From positions 1-64,000 of the forward strand of contig CAJBNH010000137.1 in the NCBI GenBank assembly GCA_903955385.1: a DNA stretch of 64,000 nt, given 5' to 3'. This DNA comes from an uncultured Myxococcales bacterium (GTDB taxonomy: Bacteria; Myxococcota_A; UBA9042). The position numbers and the translations under genes are program-made. How positions within the stretch are numbered: position 1 is the stretch's first letter; every line of letters begins with the position of its first letter. Shown here piece after piece: positions 8,965 through 19,200 of the stretch. Below the pieces are notes generated by a model. It searched no databases, was not told the DNA's origin, and saw only the letters and a list, made by a program, of their open reading frames with translations.

Positions 8965-9630
8965 ATGCGCAAGCAAGCGATGGTGATTGGACTTGGACAG
9001 TTCGGCATGGCGGTGGCGAGATCGCTGTCACGCATGGGTGTCGATGTGCTGGCCGTCGACAAGCGCAAGGAGGCGGTCGAGTACGCATCGACCTTTGCCG
9101 CAGAGGCGGCGGCTTTCAATGCGACCGATGAGGACGCCTTGGCCCGTGCCGTACCCGCCCAGCGCGACATGTGCATCTGCGCCATCGGCGACGAGTCGCG
9201 CGAAGGGGCCATTGTCGTCACGGCATTGCTGCGCAAGCTGGGCGCCCCCCGCGTGATTGCGCGCGCCAACGACGAGCTGCTCGAGCGCATCCTGCGGTTG
9301 GTCGGCGCGCACGAGGTCGTCAATCCTGAGCGTGCGTTCGGCGAGCGATTCGCCACCCGGCTGCTCTATGACGGCATTCTTGAAGAGGTTCCGCTGGGCG
9401 AGGACCTGGTCATCAGCGAGCTGATGCCGCCGCCCGCGATGATCGGCCGCTCCCTCATCGAGCTGGCGCTTCCTCGCACGTTCGGCATCACGGTCGTGGC
9501 GATTCGTCACGTGGTTGACGGCAAGGGCTCGGTGGTCCAGCCCGACCCGCAGGCTCCGCTGCGCAAGGACGATATCCTGGTCGTGGTCTCCGCGCCGGGA
9601 GCGACCCGCAACATCGCAGGACGGACGTAA
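8965..9630 (+). CDS. TrkA/KtrA-type RCK gating subunit
   Basis: 221 residues. The N-terminal RCK domain has the Rossmann motif GLGQFG near residue 10 and an acidic residue at the end of strand 2 (LAVDKRKE), as expected for NAD(H) or ATP/ADP binding. An RCK_C domain occupies about residues 135-221. The peripheral ring it forms gates the TrkH/KtrB partner encoded just upstream. The ATG at 8965 is chosen because GGGAGG ends 4 bases before it. The kinase-less sensor gene begins 3 bases after the stop, so the three are almost certainly co-transcribed. Confidence 0.93.
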   Translation: MRKQAMVIGLGQFGMAVARSLSRMGVDVLAVDKRKEAVEYASTFAAEAAAFNATDEDALARAVPAQRDMCICAIGDESREGAIVVTALLRKLGAPRVIARANDELLERILRLVGAHEVVNPERAFGERFATRLLYDGILEEVPLGEDLVISELMPPPAMIGRSLIELALPRTFGITVVAIRHVVDGKGSVVQPDPQAPLRKDDILVVVSAPGATRNIAGRT

Positions 9631-9633
9631 GCC

Positions 9634-10581
9634 ATGTGGAGCATCCGCACTGAAATTCGCTTGGCCATCCTGACGTTTCTGGTTGTCCAGGTCATGACGT
9701 CGTTCGGCGCTATCGCGCTGTTGACGCGGGTGACCGGGTCAATGGACCGCGTGGTCGCCCACAATGTGGCGGCGATCGAGTCGGTCGAGGACCTGCGCGC
9801 CACCCTTGCCGCCGTGCCCAGCACCGGGGCGACCCCAGAGCAGCGCCGCGTGTTTCGCAAGGGCCTGCAAGTCGCTGGCGCACACTTCATCGGCGGGCAG
9901 CGACCGAAGGCCCTTTCCTCTGCCACGCTTCTGCAGGATGTTGCGCTGGCCGGGGAGCCCACGGCGGTGACGGCCATGCATCAGGCGCTCACCGACCTGA
10001 CCGACGCGCACCGGACGGCGATGGTGGCCGAGGAAGATGATGCAGGCCGTCTGGGGCGCGCGGGAGCCTGGGCGGCGGTGCTGCTGGCCATGTTCGGCTT
10101 CGCGCTCAGCGTGGTGGTCATTCGTCGGCTGACCCGGCAACTGGTTGACCCGTTGCATGAATTGAACGCCACTGTTGTGGCCTTCCGTTCCGGCGACCAC
10201 TTCCGACGCTGCCGGACCAGCGATGCGCCCGTCGAGTTCCACGCGGCCGCCGAGACCTTCAACAACCTGCTGGACGCGACGCTGGTGGACCGTGCGCGCG
10301 AGCACCGGGGGCAGGACATCGACCGACTGGCTCTGCTGCATCTGCTGGACGATCTGCCCAAGTCGGTCCTGGTGATCGATGCGGAAGGGCGCATTACGGC
10401 TGCGAATTCGGTGGGAATGCAGGCGCTTGCCGTCGATGCCGAGGGGCGCTTGCGGCAGCAGGCTCGCCTTCACGCCAAGGGTGGCGGACCGGACGTGTTT
10501 GGCCCCGGCGCGACCGTGACGCCCTTGGGACACGACGGCTGGCTGGTCGAACTGGACCCGCCCGCCGCGCCCGAGGCATAG
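9634..10581 (+). CDS. Membrane HAMP-PAS sensor protein without a kinase domain
   Basis: 315 residues. A first membrane helix (about 9-30), a helical periplasmic domain of about 100 residues, a second membrane helix (about 145-165), a HAMP-like linker and a PAS domain (about 230-310, LVIDAEGRITAANS). This is the layout of a sensor histidine kinase, but the protein stops after PAS: no H-box and no ATPase domain follow, and the next gene is convergent. The gene begins 3 bases after the TrkA/KtrA stop, so it may report ion or osmotic state to the transporter or to a separate kinase. That role is inferred from position only. A frameshifted kinase remnant is not visible downstream. Confidence 0.8.
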   Translation: MWSIRTEIRLAILTFLVVQVMTSFGAIALLTRVTGSMDRVVAHNVAAIESVEDLRATLAAVPSTGATPEQRRVFRKGLQVAGAHFIGGQRPKALSSATLLQDVALAGEPTAVTAMHQALTDLTDAHRTAMVAEEDDAGRLGRAGAWAAVLLAMFGFALSVVVIRRLTRQLVDPLHELNATVVAFRSGDHFRRCRTSDAPVEFHAAAETFNNLLDATLVDRAREHRGQDIDRLALLHLLDDLPKSVLVIDAEGRITAANSVGMQALAVDAEGRLRQQARLHAKGGGPDVFGPGATVTPLGHDGWLVELDPPAAPEA

Positions 10582-10603
10582 CCCGGAATCGCCGCAGCAG
10601 GGG

Positions 10604-12244
10604 TCAGGCCGCGCGTCGGCGCCGAAGGACCCCAAGCGCCGTCAAGCCCAGCAGACCAGCGATTCCTGAGGCACCGCCCGCCCCTGCGTTGCAGCCGCTC
10701 GATCCACCTTGCTGGATCACGACGACCTGCACTGTATCGCGCTCGACGTCGGGACGCTCCAGACCGTCGGCAGTGTCGTCCGATACGGCGTCCGAGTCCG
10801 ACGTGACGTCGGGCTGAACGGCAACGGGGCAAGCATCGCCCACGCCGTCGCCGTCGGTGTCTTCCTGCCCCGAATTGACCACCTTCTGGCAGTTGTCGCA
10901 GGGGTCGCCCACGCCGTCGCCGTCCTGATCGGTCTGGCTGGGGTTGGCCATGACTTGGCAGTTGTCCTGGCCGTCGGGGACCAAGTCTCCGTCGGCGTCC
11001 GGGGGCTCGCAGACATCGCCAACCCCGTTGTTGTTTTTGTCTTCCTGCAACGGGTTGGCAATGGTGGGGCAGTTGTCCTGCGCGTCGGGCTTGCCGTCGG
11101 CGTCGGCGTCGGGCGGGGGCTCGCAGGCGTCGCCGGGACCCTTGCCGTCCGTGTTCAACTGGTCTGGGTTGGGGGTGGTGGGGCAGTTGTCGCTGCTGTC
11201 GGGGATGCCGTCCTTGTCCTGATCGGGCGGGGCCTCGCACGCGTCGCCTTCGGCCGTTCCCCAAGTGTTGGCTTGGCTGGGATTGAACTTGGTCGGGCAG
11301 TTGTCGGTCGCATCGGGCACGCCGTCGCTGTCTTGGTCGGCAGGGGGTACCACCACCTCGGGTGACAGGCCGATGCTGCCCCAGATCTCCTTGTCTGCCT
11401 CGACGACCTTGGTCGAGCTGTTGGGCGCGAAGCCGGCTTTGGTTGCGGTCGCGGTGTACGTTCCCGGCTTGAGGGTGAACTGCCAGAAGCCGGTATCGGA
11501 CGAGGTCGTGGTTTCGCCGGTGTTCAGCTTGACGGTGGCGCCCGGGATGCGGTTGGCCGAGTCGGGGTTCTTGTAGACCACGCCCTTCAAGACGCCCGTG
11601 GGCGTAGGCGGGTCGATCGGACCACCGCCCGAGCAGGTCTTGCCGAAATAGGCGCAGATGCCTTGAGCCACGGCGCCGCCGATCTTTGCCTGGCCGTCGC
11701 CGCTCTTCAGGAAGGCAGCCTCAGACGGCGGGTGGCCCTGGTAGCCCGATGCAGAGCCGCAGTCGTGGAACAGCGACTCGGTCAGTGTCGCCGGCATGTT
11801 CGAGCCCTTGAGCACCCAGAACGTGCTGTTCGCCTTCACGCCGCGGTTGAAGTAGGGCAGCGCCGCGATTTGGGCATTCTGCACCGCGGTGGCGATCTTC
11901 TTGTCGGCGTCGTTTTGCTGAAACGACTCGGTCCCGTGCCCGCCGCCCGCATTGGTGTGCATGCTGACGAAGACGTCGGCGCCCCAGGAGTTTGCGTTGC
12001 CCGGGGCGTTGTCGAAGCTTTGATCGACCTTGACCGAGAAGCCGGCCGCTTGGAGGATGCCCGCGACGATATTGGCATTGATCAAGGCGTATTGGGCCTC
12101 GTTGCCACCGCCGGAGACGGCGTTGTTGACCTGGTTGCTGGGGTTGATCATCACCTTCTGCGCGGCGGCGGGGGCGGCGAGGGTCGCTCCCAGCGCGAGG
12201 GCGGCGATGCACACGAAGGAGGGGAGGTTGCGGGTGCGGGCCAT
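10604..12244 (-). CDS. Secreted N-acetylmuramoyl-L-alanine amidase with TSP3 repeats and MYXO-CTERM tail
   Basis: 546 residues: signal peptide (1-29), Amidase_3 domain (30-210), a carboxypeptidase-regulatory-like beta domain (about 222-300), calcium-binding thrombospondin type 3 repeats (about 305-465, units like DQDKDGIPDSSDNCP), and a C-terminal sorting signal made of Cys, a Gly/Ala/Leu helix and RRRR. The amidase part keeps a Glu (GNEAQ), a His (SMHTNA) and the late Glu (TESLFHD). The usual first zinc-ligand His (DPGHGG) is replaced in NPSNQ. It should cleave the stem peptide from muramic acid if active. GGAGGT overlaps the stop of the upstream TolB-like gene, so the two are translationally coupled. 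Confidence 0.9.
   Translation of the reverse strand: MARTRNLPSFVCIAALALGATLAAPAAAQKVMINPSNQVNNAVSGGGNEAQYALINANIVAGILQAAGFSVKVDQSFDNAPGNANSWGADVFVSMHTNAGGGHGTESFQQNDADKKIATAVQNAQIAALPYFNRGVKANSTFWVLKGSNMPATLTESLFHDCGSASGYQGHPPSEAAFLKSGDGQAKIGGAVAQGICAYFGKTCSGGGPIDPPTPTGVLKGVVYKNPDSANRIPGATVKLNTGETTTSSDTGFWQFTLKPGTYTATATKAGFAPNSSTKVVEADKEIWGSIGLSPEVVVPPADQDSDGVPDATDNCPTKFNPSQANTWGTAEGDACEAPPDQDKDGIPDSSDNCPTTPNPDQLNTDGKGPGDACEPPPDADADGKPDAQDNCPTIANPLQEDKNNNGVGDVCEPPDADGDLVPDGQDNCQVMANPSQTDQDGDGVGDPCDNCQKVVNSGQEDTDGDGVGDACPVAVQPDVTSDSDAVSDDTADGLERPDVERDTVQVVVIQQGGSSGCNAGAGGASGIAGLLGLTALGVLRRRRAA
10806..11340 (-). repeat. Thrombospondin type 3 repeat array within the amidase gene
   Basis: About six tandem coding units with the core D-x-D-x-D-G-x-x-D and C-P or C-Q, separated by linkers of varying length. 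Asp spacing matches calcium-binding TSP3 units. The units vary in DNA sequence, so they look old rather than recently duplicated. Confidence 0.85.
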
Positions 12245-12247
12245 GGG

Positions 12248-13105
12248 CTACCTCCTCGCCAGCGGAAAGGCTGCGACGCACAAATCGCCTGTAGCGTCGT
12301 CGACATAGGCCAGCCAGCGGCCGTCGGGCGATGGCGTTGGATTCATCTCGCGAACGCCAGGCGTCGCCGTCACCCTTTCTTCGCGCGCGGAAGCGACGTC
12401 GATCTGCCACAGGTCGCTCGCCGTCACCCGGTAGCCGTCGTTCTCGGCCCGTTGGAACACGACACGACGGCCGTCCGGATGCCAGGCAGCGCCGCTGCCA
12501 CGGGTCTGGGCGACGGTCCGCCCCGTCAGGTCGACCACCTTGAACCAACTCTCGCCCTGGCGGCTCTCGGCGACGAGAATCCGCGTGCCGTCGGCTGAGA
12601 AGCGCGGGTGGAAGAACTCGCCGCGCAGCAACACCGTTCGAGCCGAGCCGGGCACGCCAAAACGGTGCAGCACGATGCGGTCGTCGGGTTCGCGCGACAC
12701 GGCAAGACCGCGGGCGGCCCGCACGTCCACGTCGGTGCCCTGAACTCCCTGTGCGACAACCGGAAGCCGGCCGTCGGCGTCGACGCGCACCACAGCGCCG
12801 ACTGCCGCCGCATACCAAGCGAGCGTCGAGGGGTCGTACACGGCCGCACCGGAGCGCTCGGCCTTGGCCAGACCGCGCCAGCGCACCGGAGCGTTGGCGA
12901 ACACGCCCTCGGGCGTCCACACGGGCGACCGCCCAGCGTCGGGAGCGACCGCAAGGCGCTCTGGCGCCTGGAATGTGGGCGTGGGCCTCTGCGCGGAGAC
13001 GCGCCACTGCACGGGCGCGGGTTCTGCCGCCTGTGGGGCAGCAACAGCCGCAGACGGCAGGGCGACGAGCCCCCACGCGGCGAGCCTGACCAGTGTGCGC
13101 AACAT
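12248..13105 (-). CDS. Exported TolB-like beta-propeller protein
   Basis: 285 residues with a Sec signal peptide (residues 1-22, ending AAVAA). The rest consists of WD40/TolB-type blades, recognisable by repeated turns such as HPRFSADGTRI, AAWHPDGRRV and NPTPSPDGRWLAYV. It is too short for full TolB, lacks the TolB N-terminal domain, and more likely serves as a periplasmic propeller of unknown partner. The ATG at 13105 has GGAGGT five bases upstream; the frame is open well into alaS but that part is antisense shadow. The downstream amidase starts 3 bases after the stop, so the products may work together at the cell wall. Confidence 0.82.
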   Translation of the reverse strand: MLRTLVRLAAWGLVALPSAAVAAPQAAEPAPVQWRVSAQRPTPTFQAPERLAVAPDAGRSPVWTPEGVFANAPVRWRGLAKAERSGAAVYDPSTLAWYAAAVGAVVRVDADGRLPVVAQGVQGTDVDVRAARGLAVSREPDDRIVLHRFGVPGSARTVLLRGEFFHPRFSADGTRILVAESRQGESWFKVVDLTGRTVAQTRGSGAAWHPDGRRVVFQRAENDGYRVTASDLWQIDVASAREERVTATPGVREMNPTPSPDGRWLAYVDDATGDLCVAAFPLARR

Positions 13106-13220
13106 TCGACCTCCGCGCGACGCCCCCACCCGCGCCGCTTGATGTGAGGCGGGGATGCTACGGTTCGCGCGGACGCGTGCGCAAGGACTGGATGCGGGAA
13201 GAGGGGTCGGGCAGAGGCTT

Positions 13221-13236
13221 GACCGCCCCCACGGTC
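13221..13236 (-). terminator. Possible hairpin downstream of alaS
   Basis: GACCG and CGGTC flank a 6-base loop just beyond the alaS stop. There is no T-run, so this is only a weak terminator candidate. The remaining bases of the 137-base gap to the TolB-like gene show nothing else. Confidence 0.25.
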
Positions 13237-13242
13237 GGCCGG

Positions 13243-15996
13243 CTAGCCGAGCTTCTCGGCCAGCAGGGCGAAGAACGCCTGAGCGACCGTGTTCGGATCG
13301 TCGGGGGTGTTGCCGCCCGCCTGGGCCATGTCGGGCCGTCCGCCGCCGCGCCCGCCCATCAGGGGCGCCAGGGCACCGACCACCGCGCCGGCCTGCACCT
13401 TGGCGGTCAGGTCCTTGGTCACGGCAACGAGCAGCAGCGCCTTGCCGCCGTCCAGCCGCGACAGCAGCGCGACCACGCCGGAACCGAGCTGGTCGCGGAT
13501 CTGGTCGGCCAGCGTCCGCAGCGGACCCGCGTCGGCACCGTCGACGACCCGGAAGGCCGCCTTGACGTTGCCGAAAGCCTGCTCCTGCGCCTGCGCGCCG
13601 CCGCCGCCGGCCGCCGCCGTCAGCGCCTTGGCCTTCCACTGCTCGATCTCGACGGCCGCGGCCTTGGCGCCGTCCAGCAGCTTCTCCAGGCGGTCCCCCA
13701 GCACCTCCGGACCGACGCCGAGCCGGCGCGCCAGACCATCGAGCGTTGCGGCCTGCTGCTGCACGACCGTGACGGCCGCGAGATGGCACACCGCCTCGAC
13801 CCGCCGCACACCGGCCGACACTGCAGAATCGCTGAGGATCTTGATCAGTCCGATGTCGCCCGTGCGCGACACGTGGGTGCCGCCGCACAGCTCGGTCGAG
13901 TCGCCGAGTTGCACCACCCGCACCACGTCGCCGTACTTGTCGCCGAAGAACGCCAGCGCGCCCTTGGCCACTGCCTCGTCCATCGACGACTGTGACACCT
14001 CGGCGGCTTGATTCGCCACGACCCTTGCGTTTGCGCGGGCCTCGACGGTGCGGATCTCGTCGGGCGTCAGGGCCGCGTAGTGCGAGAAGTCGAAACGCAG
14101 TCTTCCGGGGGCCACGTACGACCCGCGCTGCTTCACATGTGCGCCCAAGACGTCGCGCAGTGCCTTGTGCAGCAGGTGGGTTGCCGAGTGGTGCGCGCGA
14201 ATGCTGGCGCGGCGCTCGGACTCGACCTCGACGTGAACCGTGTCGCCCGGCTGCAGGACGCCAGCGTCCACCTCGACCCTGTGCAAGTGCAGGCCCTGAG
14301 CGGTCTTCTGCGTGTCCTCGATGCGTCCGCGGCCATGGGCGCCCCACGTCAGCGTCCCCAGGTCACCCACCTGACCGCCGCCCTCGCCGTACAGCGGCGT
14401 GCGGTCCAGCACGACCAGCACGGTCTCGCCCGGGGTCGCCTGCACCACCCGACCGCCATCGCGCACCAGTGCCAGAACCTTGCCCTCGGCCTGATCCTGG
14501 TCGTAGCCCAGGAACTGAGTCGACATGCCCTCTTGCGCAAGCTCGGCGGCGATCGCTGCCGTCGCGTCGGCACCGCTCTTCCACGACGCGCGGCCTCGCG
14601 CCCGCTGCTCGGCCATAGCCTTGTCGAACCCCGGCATGTCCAAGGTGAATCCGCGCTCGGCGGCGATCAGCGCAGTCAGGTCGGTCGGGAAGCCGTGTGT
14701 GTCGTGCAACGCGAACACCAGCCTGCCGTCCAGCACCCGCGCCGCACCCTCGGACTCGACGCGCGCCATCTCCGTCGACAGGAGCCGCTCGCCGTCGACC
14801 AGCGTCTGGCCAAAGCGCTCCTCCTCCTGCTTCGCGATCCGCACGATCAGCGCCCGCGACGCCTGCAGTTCCGGGAACACGTCGCCCAGCAGATCCGCGA
14901 CCTTGGCCGCGACCTCGGCGAAGAACGGCTGCTCCATGCCCAATTTGCGGCCAAAACGGATCGCGCGGCGCATCACCCGACGCAGCACGAAGCCGCGGCC
15001 CTCCGAGTCGGGGTAGATCCCCTCGGCAATCAGAAAAGCGGTGGCGCGGGCGTGGTCGGCGATGACGCGAAACGCCACGTCTTGCTCAACGTCGGGCTTG
15101 CGCGAGATCACGTTCTCGGGGTCGAACTTGCCGGTGTACGTGCGGCCGCTCAGCTGCTCGGTCAGCGCGATGAGGTCGTGGAACAGGTCGGTGTCGTAGT
15201 TCGAGCCGACGCCTTGGCAGACGGACGCGATACGCTCAAGGCCCATGCCAGTGTCGACGCAGGGCGCGGGCAGGGGCGTCAGAACGCCATCCTGGCGATC
15301 GTACTGCATGAACACGAGGTTCCAGATCTCCATGTACCGGCCATCGTCGTCGGCCAGCGTGACCTTGGGGCCCTGGCTGGGGTCGAGGTCGAAGTAGATC
15401 TCGGTGCAGGGGCCGCAGGGACCCGACTCGCCCATGGCCCAGAAGTTGTCCTTCTCTCCCAGAGGGACGACGCGCTCAGCCGGCAGCCCGGCGACCTTGA
15501 TCCACAGATCGCGCGCTTCGAGATCGGCCGGCACTGACGCATTGCCGCCGAAGTACGTGGTCACCAGCCGTGACTTGTCCAGCTGCACGACGTCGGTCAG
15601 GAACTCCCAGGCAAAGCGGACCGCGTCCTCCTTGAAGTAGTCGCCAAACGAGAAATTGCCCAGCATCTCGAACAACGTGTGGTGGCGGGCGGTGCGGCCG
15701 ACATTCTCGAGATCGTTGTGCTTGCCCGAGACGCGCAGGCACTTCTGCGTGGTGGTCGCCGTCTTGTAGGGCGCGGGGCGGGCGCCGGTGAAGTAGTCCT
15801 TGAACTGGACCATGCCGGCGTTGACGAACAGCAGCGTCGGGTCCGCAGGCGGCAGCAGCGAGTGGCTGGCGACTCGGACGTGGCCGTGGCGGGCAAAGTA
15901 GGCCAGAAAAGCCTCGCGGATGGCGGCGACGCTGCGCGGGGGATGTTCATTCCGCGGCGAGGAGGCGAGGACGGGTGCGGTCGGCTGGCTGTTCAT
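13243..15996 (-). CDS. alaS: Alanyl-tRNA synthetase
   Basis: 917 residues, a normal length for this class II synthetase, which charges tRNA-Ala in the cytoplasm. The catalytic core shows motif 2 (RVSGKHNDLENVG), CGPCTEIYFD and motif 3 (GMGLERI). The editing domain has the zinc-binding HSATH and CGGTHV motifs, and the C-terminal DHHA1 domain has the Gly-rich GGGRGGGRPDMAQAGG segment. The ATG at 15996 is chosen because homology begins about 25 residues later. The frame is open upstream but that extension is Arg/Pro-rich and unlike the family. The gene diverges from the 16216 lipoprotein. Confidence 0.97.
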   Translation of the reverse strand: MNSQPTAPVLASSPRNEHPPRSVAAIREAFLAYFARHGHVRVASHSLLPPADPTLLFVNAGMVQFKDYFTGARPAPYKTATTTQKCLRVSGKHNDLENVGRTARHHTLFEMLGNFSFGDYFKEDAVRFAWEFLTDVVQLDKSRLVTTYFGGNASVPADLEARDLWIKVAGLPAERVVPLGEKDNFWAMGESGPCGPCTEIYFDLDPSQGPKVTLADDDGRYMEIWNLVFMQYDRQDGVLTPLPAPCVDTGMGLERIASVCQGVGSNYDTDLFHDLIALTEQLSGRTYTGKFDPENVISRKPDVEQDVAFRVIADHARATAFLIAEGIYPDSEGRGFVLRRVMRRAIRFGRKLGMEQPFFAEVAAKVADLLGDVFPELQASRALIVRIAKQEEERFGQTLVDGERLLSTEMARVESEGAARVLDGRLVFALHDTHGFPTDLTALIAAERGFTLDMPGFDKAMAEQRARGRASWKSGADATAAIAAELAQEGMSTQFLGYDQDQAEGKVLALVRDGGRVVQATPGETVLVVLDRTPLYGEGGGQVGDLGTLTWGAHGRGRIEDTQKTAQGLHLHRVEVDAGVLQPGDTVHVEVESERRASIRAHHSATHLLHKALRDVLGAHVKQRGSYVAPGRLRFDFSHYAALTPDEIRTVEARANARVVANQAAEVSQSSMDEAVAKGALAFFGDKYGDVVRVVQLGDSTELCGGTHVSRTGDIGLIKILSDSAVSAGVRRVEAVCHLAAVTVVQQQAATLDGLARRLGVGPEVLGDRLEKLLDGAKAAAVEIEQWKAKALTAAAGGGGAQAQEQAFGNVKAAFRVVDGADAGPLRTLADQIRDQLGSGVVALLSRLDGGKALLLVAVTKDLTAKVQAGAVVGALAPLMGGRGGGRPDMAQAGGNTPDDPNTVAQAFFALLAEKLG

Positions 15997-16135
15997 GGCG
16001 TCGGCTGCTCGATTTCTTGAGGGTTTTCTGCGTCTATCGCGGGCATTGGGGCCGCGGGAAAGGGGCGGTAGTCTACTGCGCCCCGGTCCCGATGGGTAGA
16101 GGATGCGGTCTTGCATCGGCATTGTCCGCGTGGCC

Positions 16136-16151
16136 TCGATTTCAGCATCGA
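16136..16151. promoter_or_regulatory. Short inverted repeat in the alaS / lipoprotein divergent region
   Basis: TCGAT and ATCGA flank 6 bases, 65 bases upstream of the lipoprotein start, in the 219-base divergent gap 15997-16215. Possibly an operator; no clear promoter hexamers are seen on either strand. Confidence 0.2.
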
Positions 16152-16215
16152 TTCGTGGCATTCTGTCGGATCAGGCCGGGACCCGACCGGTCACGCTGCC
16201 CGTGGGGGATGCCGC

Positions 16216-19200
16216 ATGAAGCCGACCGTTGTGCTCGTGTTCTTGATGATGCTAGCGGCCTGTACGCAGGAAGTGCCTGGCGAGAACAAGTTCGCGCCCC
16301 TCGACGGCGCCGCCGACACGACCGTCGACCCCGACGGCGTGACCGATGACGGCACCGTTGACCCGGACACGCTGGCGGACGGCGACGGCACCATCGGTAG
16401 CGACGCGGACGTCGACACGGATGCGACCGACATCGACGCCACCGACGTCGAAGACGGCAGTGACTCCGACACCCAAGGCGACGCCGACGCGGAAGACGTC
16501 GACACGACCCCGGACATCGACATCACCCCGACCTGTCCCGGCGGCACCGGCTGCGCTTGCGAATTGGAAACCGATTGCGATTCCGGGTTGTGTGCCGCCC
16601 CTTCCGAAGGCGAGCCCAAGATCTGTGCCAAAGGCTGTGTCAAGGGTTGCGATGACGGCAACGCCTGCACCCAGGACACCTGCGACATCTTCGGCGGATC
16701 GTGCGTGTCCCTGCCGCAAGAGGCCACCTGCGACGACGCCAATGTCTGCACCGAGAACGACCTCTGCGCCGACGGTACCTGCAAGGGAACACCGGCCGTC
16801 GCGGCTGTGGCGTGCGACGACGGCAGCTCGTGCACCGGGGACGACGCTTGCGCCGACGGCATCTGCACGGGCAAGGCAAAAGACTGCGACGACGGCAAGC
16901 CCTGCACGCAGGACAGCTGCGACCCGGCCACCGGCGAATGCGCCCACGCAGCGATGGCTGAGGGCGCCTGCAACGACGGCGACCCTTGCACGCTGGCCGA
17001 CCACTGTGACGCGGGCGACTGCCTGCCGGGCCTGATGAAGACCTGCAACGACGGCAACCTGTGCACCAGCGATGCCTGCGATGGCGTCAAGAACCCGATC
17101 GACGGATGCGTGTTCGACCATCAGGACGGGCCGTGCGACGACGGTCAGGCGTGCACGTCGGGCGACCTGTGCATCGCGTCGACCTGCAAGGCCGGCGCGT
17201 CGCTGCTGAACGAGTGGGCCTTGGGCACCGACGGCGACGAGGTGCTGTACAGCGTGGTCGGCTTGGTGGATGGCGGATTGGTCGCGGCGGGCACCAGCAA
17301 GAAGGACGACCCGGCAGGCGATCCGTGGATTCTCAAGGCAGCGGGCATGGCCTCGGTCCCGGCAGAGACCGTGTTCGCCAATCACCCGGCGGTTGGGCTC
17401 AAGGCGCTGCGCAAGGCACCCAACGGCAAGTGGATTGCGGTCGGTGAGGTCGTGCAGCCCGGCACAGGTCGCGACCTGTTCATGGCCCGACTCAGTGCGG
17501 ACATGGCGGTCGAGTGGACGCTGACGGTGGCTGGCGCGCTGGACGACTACGCAGGGGACGTCGTGGCGATGCCCGCAACGGGCGCCGATGGAGCGGGTTA
17601 CGTCGCGGTCGGTCGCACTGGCGTTGCCGGCGGCAAGACCCGCGGCTGGGTCGTGCGGGTCGACGAGTCCGGCGCCCTGGTCGATACGCAGCAGCTCGGG
17701 TCGGTCGATGGTCGTCTGTCGTCGGTGGTCGTGCTGTCCGACGGCAGCCTGATTGTGGCCGGCCAGACCCAGCTGCCGTCGGCCTCCCATCCCGACGGCT
17801 GGGCCTTGCGTGTCGACCCCGCGCACCACGTGGTGTGGGAGAAGTCGTTCGGCGGCTCGTGGCCCGACGGTCTCAACCGCATTGTTGCGCTTGCGGACGG
17901 CTCCTACGGCGCGGTGGGCTTCACCGAGACGGCCAGCAGCAGCCGCGACTTCTGGTTCGTGCGCCTGGACGGCTCGGGCAAAGTCCTGACCAAGCTCTCG
18001 ATTCCCACCACGTCGGCAGCGTCGGCGTGGGGCCTGGCAGAGCTGTCCGACGGTGGCTACGTCCTTGCAGGGCAGAAGCAACTCGACGCCACCAACATCG
18101 ACGGCATGATGGTTCGACTCGACGCCACGCAGCAGGTGGTCTGGACGCGCACGTACGGCGGCAACCTCTCCGACGGATTCAACGACGTCGTGTCCCTGCC
18201 CGGTGGCCGCCTTGCGGTGGTCGGCTGGACCCGGTCGATGGGCAAGTCCCTCAGCGAAGACGGCTGGATCCTGCGCACCGATGGCTGGGGCAATCCCGAG
18301 TGCGGCGCGTCAGGCGAGTGTCTGGGCATGGCGCGGGCCCTGTGCAACGACGACGCTTCTTGCACGTTCGACACCTGCTCGGCCGGGTTGGGCTGCGGGC
18401 ACGCGCCGGTCGTGACGGGAACCACTTGCGCCGTGGGCGGTTGCACCGGGCTCACCCGGACGCTGGGCAGCGTGTGCACGGCAGAGGGCAACTGCGAAGC
18501 GGTCGCCAACCCGCAGAACTGCAACGACGGCGACGCCTGCACCACCGACGAGTGCGACGTGGATCAGGGCTGCACGCATCAGGCGTTCACCGGGCTTTGC
18601 CCCGGGCCGAAGGCTTGCGACTCCGCCGTGTGCCAGTCGGGCCAGTGCGTTCCGCAAGGCAGCGACCGCCTGTTCTCCAAGACCTGGGGCACGTATGACA
18701 TGACGGCCGACCCGGTCAGCCTGGTCAACGCTCCCGATGGGGGCTTGGTCGTCCTGTACCCCAAAGGCTCGGCGGCCAATCCGGACATCGGTTTTGCGCG
18801 TTTCTATGCCGACGGTTCCCTCTACTTCACCAAGACGCTGGGCGGCGGCGCGACCAGTGAGGTACCACGTGGCATGGTGCGTCGGCCCGATTCGGGCTTC
18901 GCCATCATCGGCCGCACCAACCAGACCAGCCAAGGCGACACCGATCTGGTGCTGTGGCGGGTGTCTCCGTCAGGCATCGTCTTGCCGCCGACGATGTATG
19001 GCGGCACGGGCGCCGAGCTCGCCGGGGCGCTGGCGGCGATTCCCGAGGGCCCCGCCGGACCTGCGGGCTATCTGCTGACCGGCAGCACGGCCTCGCAGGG
19101 CGAGACGGGAGCGGGTGCGGGCGACGCCTACGTGGTGCGCACGGACATCGACGGCAAGCTGATGTGGCACAAGTGGTACGGCGACGGCTCATCCGAGCAC

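Noticed and set aside
13106-14347. Upstream extension of the TolB-like frame into alaS
   Set aside because: The signal peptide and GGAGGT site at 13105 define the start; the extension is antisense-like Arg/Gly-rich sequence in another frame of alaS.
14008-15537. 509-codon open frame opposite alaS
   Set aside because: Low-information shadow of a firmly identified gene.
16252-18081. 609-codon open frame opposite the giant lipoprotein
   Set aside because: Arises from the repeat-rich codons of the real gene; no signal or domain.
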